Shown piece after piece: positions 13,120-19,572 of a stretch of DNA of 23,688 nucleotides. Source of the DNA: an uncultured Burkholderiales bacterium (GTDB taxonomy: Bacteria > Pseudomonadota > Gammaproteobacteria > Burkholderiales > Burkholderiaceae_E); NCBI GenBank assembly GCA_903898725.1, contig CAIUGQ010000425.1:1-23688 (forward strand), written 5' to 3'. The notes under the pieces were generated by a model. The model saw only the letters and a list, made by a program, of their open reading frames with translations, was not told the DNA's origin and made no database searches. Numbering within the stretch: the first letter of the stretch is position 1; the number at the start of each line of letters is the position of its first letter. Position numbers and translations under genes: made by a program.

Positions 13120-14379
13120 CTAGTCACCCCGATCGGGCCCGAACACCACTGCGATGGCCTGGATGCGCGCGACTCGGAGCGCTTCGCCAATGGCGGCCGG
13201 GCCGGCACCGACGCTCGAACCGACGCGCGCGGCGATCGCGCCGGCGTCGACCGCGCGTGCGGCGTCGAGGGCGAGGCGCAGCCTCGAGTCGGCTCCGGAC
13301 AGCCGCGGCCCTGCGTCGGCTGCAGCCGTCGCCGCGGCATCGCAGGCACGGAGCACCCCTTCGAAGCGTGCGGGTTTGCGCATCGCATCGCAGCGCTCGA
13401 AGAGCGCGACGACCTGCGCGGCGTCGAGTGCGTCGACCTGGTGCAGGACGCGTCGCTCGCGCGCTGCGATCAGCGCGAGCTCGCGGCCTTCATTGGGCGC
13501 CTTGAGCCGCTCGGCAATGCGCCGGGCCCGGTCCGCGGCGTCGGCGTCGGGGGTGGGCTCGGCAGCGGGCTCGCCGGCCGCTGCGATCGGCGCCCCCGGT
13601 TCGAGCGCGAGGGCCGCCACCCGGACGGGCAGCGGGTCGCTCGCCGCGGCGGCTGCGTCGACGACCCGTCCGAGTCCGCAGGCCTCGGTGTCCGTCGGGT
13701 CGGCCGAGTCCGGTGCGCGCGCAGCGTGCGCGACCGCGTCGAGCTCGGGCACCAGACGGGCGAGCGCGCCGCAGGCGTGGAGGACGGCCAGCATCCGGGA
13801 CGGTCGACGCTCCATGAGGCCGCGCGCCATCTCCTGCCACACCCGTTCGGGCACCAGCGCGTCGACCTCGCCGGCCGCGACCATCGTGCGCATCAGTTCG
13901 AAGGTCTCGGGTGCGACGGTGAAGCGCTCGAAGCGGGCGGCGAAGCGCGCCACGCGCAGGATCCGCACCGGGTCCTCGGCGAAGGCCTCGCTGACGTGGC
14001 GCAGCACGCCGTCTTGCAGGTCGCGACCGCCGCCCCATGGATCGACGATCGAGCCGTCCGCCGCCCGGGCCATCGCGTTGATCGTCAGGTCGCGTCGGTG
14101 GAGGTCCTCCTCGAGCGTGACCTCGGGGGCGCATTGCACGACGAAGCCGCGATAGCCGCGGCCCGTCTTGCGCTCGGTCCGCGCGAGCGCGTATTCCTCG
14201 TGGGTGACCGGATGCAGGAACACCGGGAAGTCGCGGCCGACCGGCCGGAAGCCCAGCTCGGTCATGCGCTCGGGCGTCGTGCCCACCACCACCCAGTCGC
14301 GGTCGTGGACCGGCAGACCGAGCAGCGCGTCGCGCACCGCGCCGCCGACCTCGTAGCAGTCGAGACCGGAGGCGGCCAC
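13120..14379 (-). CDS. cca: CCA-adding enzyme (tRNA nucleotidyltransferase) with an eroded HD domain
   Basis: A 419-residue class II tRNA nucleotidyltransferase that builds or repairs the 3' CCA end of tRNAs. The head domain is intact: YEVGGAVRDALLG (9-21), the catalytic carboxylates in VHDRDW (D26, D28), HEEYALARTERK (60-71) and RRDLTINAM (95-103). The neck motifs EDPVRILRVARFAARF (135-150) and ERVWQEM (178-184) follow. In E. coli-type Cca proteins a metal-dependent HD phosphohydrolase domain comes next, with an HDLGKG motif. Here the corresponding stretch (about 239-300) reads VRVAALALEPGAPI and the HD residues are absent, although APNEGRELALIAARE and the tail still align. The start is a GTG at 14379, two bases after the upstream TGA. 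CCA addition should be kept; phosphatase and phosphodiesterase activities are probably lost. Confidence 0.93.
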   Translation of the reverse strand: MAASGLDCYEVGGAVRDALLGLPVHDRDWVVVGTTPERMTELGFRPVGRDFPVFLHPVTHEEYALARTERKTGRGYRGFVVQCAPEVTLEEDLHRRDLTINAMARAADGSIVDPWGGGRDLQDGVLRHVSEAFAEDPVRILRVARFAARFERFTVAPETFELMRTMVAAGEVDALVPERVWQEMARGLMERRPSRMLAVLHACGALARLVPELDAVAHAARAPDSADPTDTEACGLGRVVDAAAAASDPLPVRVAALALEPGAPIAAAGEPAAEPTPDADAADRARRIAERLKAPNEGRELALIAARERRVLHQVDALDAAQVVALFERCDAMRKPARFEGVLRACDAAATAAADAGPRLSGADSRLRLALDAARAVDAGAIAARVGSSVGAGPAAIGEALRVARIQAIAVVFGPDRGD

Positions 14380-14381
14380 GC

Positions 14382-15359
14382 TCAGCGTCGCGCCTGCGAG
14401 CGCCAGTCGTCGTAGCGGGCGCCGTCGCCTGGTCCATACAGCGACGGGCCCATCGCCCGCAGCGAGGCCGGCGCGATGCCGAGGTCGGGATCGGCGGGAC
14501 GCGCGCTGACGTTGTCGAGCGCCATGGAGTCGAGGTTGTCGCGGGTCATCAGCGGTTCGCCCGGCGCCCGTTCCATCAGCATCGCCATCAGCCGCGCGAG
14601 GCCGGCGGGCAGTCCGACGATCGGACGCGGATGGCCGCTCCAGACGCCGGCCAGCTGCACCAGCTGGCGCAGCGTGAACACCTCGGGGCCCGCGAGCGCG
14701 TAGGTCTTTCCGGCGGTGGCCGGGGCATCGAGCACGTTGACGATCGCCTGCGCGACGTCGCTGACCCAGATCGGCTGGAACCGTGCCTCGGACTTCGCGA
14801 GCGCCAGCACCGGCAGCACGCGCTGGATGCGGGCGAAGAGGTTGAGGAAGCTGTCCTCGGCGCCGAACACCACCGAGGGCCGCAGGATCGTCCAGTCGAG
14901 GTCGCGCGCCTGGCGCACCTTCTCCTCGCCGGCCGCCTTCGAGCGCAGGTAGCGCGACGGCAGGGTGTTCTTGCCGCCGTCGGTGACGCCGAGCGCGCTG
15001 ACATGGACCAGTCGCCGCACGCCCTGGGTGCGGCACGCCTCGACGAGCGCGGCCGGCAGGTCGACGTGGGCCCGACCGAACTGCGGACCCCAGCGGTCGG
15101 TGCCGGTGCCGGCCTTGCCGTGCAGCACGCCGACCAGGTTGATCGCCGCATCGCAGCCGGCGGCCAGCGAGGCCATCGCCCGCGGATCGGTGGTATCGAC
15201 CTCCACCACGTCGACCGTCGGCAGCAGGATCAGGTGCCGGGCGCGCTCTCGGTGCCGGGTGGGCACGATGACGCGTCGGCCCTGCGCCGACAGCCGCGAC
15301 GCCACATGCGTGCCGATGAAGCCGGAGCCGCCGAGGACGAGGATGCGCGAATGGAGCAT
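14382..15359 (-). CDS. NAD(P)-binding epimerase-like protein of the complex I NDUFA9 family
   Basis: A 325-residue atypical short-chain dehydrogenase. The N-terminal Rossmann motif is ILVLGGSGFIGTHVASRL (6-23), followed by CDAAINLVGVLHGKAG and the HVSALG segment. The catalytic Tyr/Lys region reads SRYLRSKAAGEEKV, as in the NDUFA9/ycf39-like group. LDWTILRPSVVFGAEDSFLNLFA is a hallmark of bacterial NDUFA9-like proteins. In mitochondria the relative is an accessory complex I subunit. In bacteria the family is often annotated as epimerase or ubiquinone-related NAD-binding protein, and the real role is uncertain. The ATG at 15359 gives the canonical start. The TGA lies two bases before the cca GTG, so the two genes are coupled. 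Downstream of slt by 157 bases. Confidence 0.88.
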   Translation of the reverse strand: MLHSRILVLGGSGFIGTHVASRLSAQGRRVIVPTRHRERARHLILLPTVDVVEVDTTDPRAMASLAAGCDAAINLVGVLHGKAGTGTDRWGPQFGRAHVDLPAALVEACRTQGVRRLVHVSALGVTDGGKNTLPSRYLRSKAAGEEKVRQARDLDWTILRPSVVFGAEDSFLNLFARIQRVLPVLALAKSEARFQPIWVSDVAQAIVNVLDAPATAGKTYALAGPEVFTLRQLVQLAGVWSGHPRPIVGLPAGLARLMAMLMERAPGEPLMTRDNLDSMALDNVSARPADPDLGIAPASLRAMGPSLYGPGDGARYDDWRSQARR

Positions 15360-15433
15360 GGACGGGTGATTCCGCTCTGGGCGGCACAGGGAGAGGAGGT
15401 CGGAGTCGCGGCCGCTGCGCGGCCATCCCCGCC

Positions 15434-15439
15434 ATCGTA
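15434..15439 (-). promoter_or_regulatory. Candidate -10 element for the NDUFA9-like / cca operon
   Basis: TACGAT on the minus strand (4 of 6), 74 bases upstream of the ATG at 15359, in the 157-base gap after slt. A short GC stem (GGCCGC-TGC-GCGGCC, 15410-15424) lies just downstream in the predicted leader. No -35. Weak, motif-only call. Confidence 0.25.
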
Positions 15440-15516
15440 GCGCGAAGCCGAGCGACGGCTCGTGTCCGGCATGGCTGCGCGTCGGGTCGTCGACGGCGCG
15501 GGGCGGTCGGTGGCGC

Positions 15517-17589
15517 TCAGTCTCCGCCGGGCGACGCGGTCGCGGTGACGCTGGGGCCCGGCTGCACGTCGCCGAGCATGGCCTTGAGCGACTGCGGCTC
15601 GCCGGTGAACAGCGCCGCGTACCAGACGGCGTTGGACAGCACGTGCTTGACGTAGCCGCGGGTCTCGTTGAACGGCACGATCTCGGCGAAGACGGCCCCT
15701 TCGACCGCCTGCGGCAGCGTGCCGCGCCACGAGCGGGGCCGGCCCGGTCCGGCGTTGTACGCGGCCGATGCCAGCACCGGCGAGCGGTCGAGATCGTCGA
15801 AGACCGTCTTCAGGTAGAAGTTGCCGAACTGCAGGTTGGTGTCGAGCTCGTTGATCTGCGACGGCGTGAAGTCGCGCACGCCCATCTTCTTCGCGATCCA
15901 CTTGGCGGTGGCCGGCATGATCTGCATCAGGCCGGAGGCGCCGACCGGCGAGCGCGCGTCGTTGACGAAGCGGGACTCCTGGCGGATCAGCCCGTAGACC
16001 CAGGCCGGATCGAGGCCCTGCGCGCGCGCGATCGGCTTGAGGCGCTCGGCGAAGGGCGCTGGAAAGCGCAGCGCGTAGTCGTGCTCGACGCGCGTGCGGT
16101 CGGCGGCGTTGACGGTCCGGTCGAGGAGGCCGAGGCGGCGGGCATGTTCGGCGGCCGCGAGCAGCTGCCGATCGCCCATGCCGCGGACGGCGAAGTTCCA
16201 CTCCCGATTGCCGTCGACCCGCAGGCCGAGCTCGTAGAACTTCAGCGCCCGCAGGATGCCAGGGGTGGCGCGCGCATCGGCGAGTTCGTTTTCGCTGGGC
16301 GGCGTGGCGGTCTCGGGCAGCACCAGCTTCAGGCCGAGCTCTTCGCCGGCGAGCTGCGAGTAGAAGTCGGCGCGGCCCGCGATCGAGGTGAACAGCACGC
16401 GCGCCTCGTGCATCGACTCGGGCCGGGCCGTGTCGGTCGCGAGCGCACGGCCGAGCCAGTAGGTCCAGGTCGGATCGGCCCGGCCCGCGGCGCTCATGCG
16501 CTCGATGGTCGCGCGCACCGCCGGCCAGTCGCCGGCACGCAGCGCCGCGCGGGTCATCCAGGCCAGGGTCTCGTCGCTCGCGCGCGCACCGCGGGCCTGC
16601 TGCGCCCACGCGTGGGCATCGGGCAGGAGCCGCCGCATGCCGCCCGCGGCGATCTGCGACCAGACGAAGCTGCGGTCGGCGGCGCGCAGACGCGGGCCGA
16701 CATCGGGCATCCGCGAGGCGGCCTCGGTCGGATCGGCGCGAGCCAGCAGCGCGAGCGCGATGATCGCGAGCTCGCGCGACGGCGCGGCGTCGAGCACGCT
16801 CGCCGGGCGCGCGAGCACGGTCTCGAGCTGCTTGGGCTCGAGACGCGGGACGGCCGCCGTGGCCGCGCGGCGCACCGCGGGTGCGGAGCCCGACTCGAGC
16901 GCGGCTTCGAGCCGCCACCACAGGTCCTGGGCACCGAGCTGGCCAGCGGCGATCAGGGCGCCGAGCAGGCCATTGCATGCATCGGGCAGATCCCGCGGCT
17001 GCATCAGCAGCTCGCGGGCCTCGGGGGCGACCGCCTCGTTGCCGGCGGCGCGCGACTGCAGCGCGTAGCAGCGCACCGCGAGGTCGTCGCGTCCGACGAG
17101 CGCGGGCAGCGCCTCGTCGAAAGTACCCCAGACCTGCCGTCGGCCCAGCGACATCAGCCAGTCGCGGCGGGCCTGTTCGCCGACCAGCGCGCCCGCATGC
17201 CTCGCGGCGACGGCGCGTGCGTCGGCATCGACCGGTCCCGCGGTGTCGCCGCGGGTCTCGGCGAGCTGCGCGCGCAGCCGCCAGTAGTCGAGATAGGCCG
17301 CGAGCGGATGTGCCGCGCCGACCTGGGCGGTGAGCTGGTCGATGCGGGCGGTGTCGCCGCGGGCCGCGGCGGCGCGCGCCTGCATGAAGGCATCGTCGGC
17401 GCTGGAGGGCTCGGCTGCGCGCTGCGGGGCTGCCGGGGCCGGCTTCTGCACCGGCTTGGCCGCAGCCTTGCCGGGCGCGTTCGCGGGCGTCGACGCCTCG
17501 CTCCTCGACCCGGGGGCGAGGAGGATCGCGCCTACAATCAACGCGGGCAGGAGCCGCCCGACGTGCCGGAGAGATGCTGGCGACTTCAT
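15517..17589 (-). CDS. slt: Soluble lytic murein transglycosylase (Slt70-type, GH23)
   Basis: A 690-residue periplasmic lytic transglycosylase that cleaves the MurNAc-GlcNAc bond of peptidoglycan with formation of 1,6-anhydroMurNAc. A signal peptide occupies about residues 1-32 (LLPALIVGAILLAPG core), followed by a Pro/Ala/Lys-rich linker (33-62). A long all-helical superhelical region of short Ala-rich repeats (about 65-500) corresponds to the U- and L-domains of Slt70. The catalytic domain contains GLIRQESRF, with catalytic Glu E538, GASGLMQIMPATA (550-562), NLQFGNFYL and AYNAGPGR (610-617). The start at 17589 is supported by the signal peptide. Its ATG is only 38 bases from the divergent 5-FCL ATG, so its promoter must lie inside the 5' end of that gene. 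Length is close to E. coli Slt70 (about 645) plus linker. Confidence 0.95.
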   Translation of the reverse strand: MKSPASLRHVGRLLPALIVGAILLAPGSRSEASTPANAPGKAAAKPVQKPAPAAPQRAAEPSSADDAFMQARAAAARGDTARIDQLTAQVGAAHPLAAYLDYWRLRAQLAETRGDTAGPVDADARAVAARHAGALVGEQARRDWLMSLGRRQVWGTFDEALPALVGRDDLAVRCYALQSRAAGNEAVAPEARELLMQPRDLPDACNGLLGALIAAGQLGAQDLWWRLEAALESGSAPAVRRAATAAVPRLEPKQLETVLARPASVLDAAPSRELAIIALALLARADPTEAASRMPDVGPRLRAADRSFVWSQIAAGGMRRLLPDAHAWAQQARGARASDETLAWMTRAALRAGDWPAVRATIERMSAAGRADPTWTYWLGRALATDTARPESMHEARVLFTSIAGRADFYSQLAGEELGLKLVLPETATPPSENELADARATPGILRALKFYELGLRVDGNREWNFAVRGMGDRQLLAAAEHARRLGLLDRTVNAADRTRVEHDYALRFPAPFAERLKPIARAQGLDPAWVYGLIRQESRFVNDARSPVGASGLMQIMPATAKWIAKKMGVRDFTPSQINELDTNLQFGNFYLKTVFDDLDRSPVLASAAYNAGPGRPRSWRGTLPQAVEGAVFAEIVPFNETRGYVKHVLSNAVWYAALFTGEPQSLKAMLGDVQPGPSVTATASPGGD
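17533..17538 (+). promoter_or_regulatory. Candidate -10 element for the 5-FCL gene, inside the slt signal-peptide region
   Basis: TACAAT (5 of 6) on the plus strand, about 90 bases before the ATG at 17628, within antisense sequence of the slt 5' end. No good -35. The gap between the two start codons is too short for promoters, so each must lie in the other's coding region. Confidence 0.35.
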
Positions 17590-17627
17590 GCTGTGCGCTG
17601 CAGAGGAGGGGGGCCCGCCCGAAGGCC

Positions 17628-18260
17628 ATGACGGACCGGAAAGACGCTTCGAGAATAGCACGCAGCCCCGCGCCCGATCCTGCGAGGACGGCCCTCCGGA
17701 CGGCCCTTCTCGAGGCCCGCCGACAGCCGCTCGCGCCGGGGCGACACATGGCGAACGAGGCACTCGTCGAGCGCCTCGGGACGGTGCTCGGCGACGTCTC
17801 GGGCGAGACGGTCGCGATCTACTGGCCGATCCGAGGCGAGCCCTCGCTCGGCGCATTGCCGCAGCGCTGGGTCGAGGCGGGTGCGCGGCTGGCGCTGCCG
17901 GTGGTGCAGGCGCCCGGCGCGCCGCTGCGCTTCGTCGCCTGGCGCCCGGGCGATCCGACGGTGCCGGGGGTGTGGGGCATCCCAACGCCGGTCGACGGCG
18001 TCGCGCTGCGGCCCACGGTGCTGATCGTGCCCTGTGTCGGCTTCGATGCCGACTGCCAGCGCCTGGGGTACGGCGGCGGCTTCTACGACCGCAGCCTGGC
18101 CGAGCTCGATGCCGACGGCGCGCGTCCGCCGCGGGCCGTCGGGGTGGCCTGGGACGAGGCGCTGCTCGACGGCTTCGAGCCGTTGCCGACCGACCGTGCG
18201 CTCGACGCGGTGGTCACGCCGTCCCGAGCGTTTCTGCGACGCGCTGTCCCTGGGCGTTGA
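17628..18260 (+). CDS. 5-formyltetrahydrofolate cyclo-ligase
   Basis: A 210-residue ATP-dependent enzyme (5-FCL, MTHFS, YgfA family) that returns 5-formyl-THF to the active folate pool as 5,10-methenyl-THF. Family signatures are IYWPIRGEPSL (64-74), with the conserved Glu; VPGVWGIPTP (112-121), the G(I)P motif; VPCVGFDADCQRLGYGGGFYDR (134-155), which includes the glycine-rich ATP/phosphate loop; and PTDRALDAVVTP near the end. The ATG at 17628 is preferred, with AAGG close by and GAGGAGG further upstream. An ATG at 17574 would add 18 residues unlike the family and would run into the slt start codon. The last 47 bases overlap the convergent EAL gene, so the tail after VVTP may be specific to this genome. 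The gene is divergent from slt. Confidence 0.93.
   Translation: MTDRKDASRIARSPAPDPARTALRTALLEARRQPLAPGRHMANEALVERLGTVLGDVSGETVAIYWPIRGEPSLGALPQRWVEAGARLALPVVQAPGAPLRFVAWRPGDPTVPGVWGIPTPVDGVALRPTVLIVPCVGFDADCQRLGYGGGFYDRSLAELDADGARPPRAVGVAWDEALLDGFEPLPTDRALDAVVTPSRAFLRRAVPGR
17652..17660 (-). promoter_or_regulatory. Candidate extended -10 promoter element for slt
   Basis: On the minus strand this reads TGCTATTCT, an extended -10 (TG-N-TATTCT) about 62 bases upstream of the slt ATG, inside the 5' end of the 5-FCL coding region. An extended -10 can work without a -35, and none is seen. Motif match only. Confidence 0.35.
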
Positions 18261-19572
18261 AGCGCGCCAGCCAGGTCGGCAGCTCGCTGGCCGGCATCGC
18301 CTTGGCGAAGTACCAGCCCTGGATCGCGTCGATGCCCAGGGTGCCGAGCAGCGTGACGGTATCGGCGTCCTCGACGCCCTCGGCCAGCGCGCGCAGTCCG
18401 AAGGCGTGCGCGACCTCGATCAGCGCCTTCACGATGCGGCGGTCGCCGACCTGCTGGGTCACCTCGCGGATGAACGCGCGGTCGATCTTCAGCTCGTTGA
18501 CCGGGAAGCTGCGCAGGTAGGCGAACGACGAGTAGCCGGTGCCGAAGTCGTCGATCGCCAGCTCGCAGCCGAGCGCGCGCAGCTGGTGCATGAACTCGAT
18601 CGAGGTCTTCTCGTTGCGGGCGATCGAGCTCTCGGTGAGCTCGAAGAGCAGTGCCTTCGCGTCGACGCCCCAGGTCTCGCACGCCTGCGAGACCATCGTC
18701 GGGAAGTTCGCGTCCTCGAGCGTGCGCGCCGACAGGTTCAGGCTCACCTGCAGCTCGATGCCGAGCGACTGCCAGGTCATCAGGTTGCGCAGCGCGGTGT
18801 TCAGGTTGAAGCGGGTGAGCTCGCCGATGAGGCCGGTCTCCTCGCACACCGCCACCAGCATCGCCGGGTTGACGTTCGGCTGGTCGGGTGCCTGGTTCGG
18901 CCACCGGATCAGGCCCTCGACGGCCCCGCAGTGCCGCCCGGGCATCTGCACCTGGGGCTGGTACCACAGCTCGAGCTCGTTGCCCGCGAGGGCGGCGCGC
19001 ACGCGGGACTCCAGCCGCGCACGGGAGTGGTGCTGGTCCTCGCTCGCCGGCAGGATGACGATGCGGTCCTCGGCGCCGCGCGCCTCGGCGAACGCCCGGC
19101 CGGCGCTCAGGATCAGATCGGACGGGGCCCGCAGCGGACGGTCGATCCAGGCGCCGCCGATCGAGACGCGCACCGGCACGCTCCATTCGGTCCCGTCGTC
19201 ATGACGCCCGGGGTAGAAGCCTTCGATGGCGCTGCGCAGCGCACTGGCGGCCAGCCGCACGATCGACTCGCCGGGCGCGTCGTCGAGCACCACCCAGATC
19301 TCGTCGACCGACACCACCGCATAGCGGTCTTCCGTTCGCAGCGTGTCCTCGATGCGGTCGAGCAGCAGCGCGAGCAGTCCCATGGTGTCGGGCCGCCGCG
19401 TCAGCGCCCGCATCCGGTCGCCGCGGGCCAGGCCGAGCGACAGCAGCGCAGGACGGCGGCCATCGCCGGACTTGAGCCGCTCGAACACGTGCCGCTCGAG
19501 CAGCTCGACCCGCATCCGGCGCGGATGACGGGCGGGGCTGGCGGCGCTGCCGTCGTCAGCCGGGGAGGCCAT
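18214..19572 (-). CDS. Degenerate-GGDEF / EAL protein, probable cyclic-di-GMP phosphodiesterase
   Basis: A 452-residue protein. Residues about 40-175 look like a remnant GGDEF fold in which the signature is SVDEI (88-92), so cyclase activity is not expected. The EAL domain (about 185-440) has the name-giving motif as VEGLIRW (EGL, E219). The other catalytic and metal or substrate residues are intact: N279 (SLNLSARTL), E311 (FELTES), D341-D342 (IDDFGTGYSSF), K362 (LKIDRAFI), E398 (ALAEGVED) and Q418 (IQGWYF). It should therefore hydrolyse c-di-GMP to pGpG. The ATG at 19572 overlaps the end of the HD-GYP gene by 17 bases; an ATG at 19515 is an alternative start. There are no membrane segments, so it is cytoplasmic. 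Its 3' end overlaps the convergent 5-FCL gene by 47 bases. Confidence 0.92.
   Translation of the reverse strand: MASPADDGSAASPARHPRRMRVELLERHVFERLKSGDGRRPALLSLGLARGDRMRALTRRPDTMGLLALLLDRIEDTLRTEDRYAVVSVDEIWVVLDDAPGESIVRLAASALRSAIEGFYPGRHDDGTEWSVPVRVSIGGAWIDRPLRAPSDLILSAGRAFAEARGAEDRIVILPASEDQHHSRARLESRVRAALAGNELELWYQPQVQMPGRHCGAVEGLIRWPNQAPDQPNVNPAMLVAVCEETGLIGELTRFNLNTALRNLMTWQSLGIELQVSLNLSARTLEDANFPTMVSQACETWGVDAKALLFELTESSIARNEKTSIEFMHQLRALGCELAIDDFGTGYSSFAYLRSFPVNELKIDRAFIREVTQQVGDRRIVKALIEVAHAFGLRALAEGVEDADTVTLLGTLGIDAIQGWYFAKAMPASELPTWLARFNAQGQRVAETLGTA

Noticed and set aside
13018..14415. Plus-strand frame of 465 codons over cca
   Set aside because: It is antisense to the CCA-adding enzyme; compositionally a shadow frame.
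15410..15424. GC hairpin GGCCGC-TGC-GCGGCC after slt as a terminator
   Set aside because: Short stem, three-base loop, no T-run, and it lies too far (about 90 bases) past the slt stop. More likely chance or part of the next leader.
17574..17627. Earlier ATG for the 5-formyl-THF cyclo-ligase
   Set aside because: It would overlap the slt start codon and add 18 residues unlike the family. The ATG at 17628 gives a more typical length.
17590..17627. Possible 6S RNA gene (ssrS) upstream of the 5-FCL gene, as in many proteobacteria
   Set aside because: Only 38 bases separate 5-FCL from the divergent slt gene, and the upstream sequence is slt coding. There is no room for a 6S RNA here.
15230..17749. 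Second long minus-strand frame over slt
   Set aside because: It runs in a different frame from the transglycosylase with its signal peptide and GH23 motifs; its Arg/Ala-rich translation has no family match.
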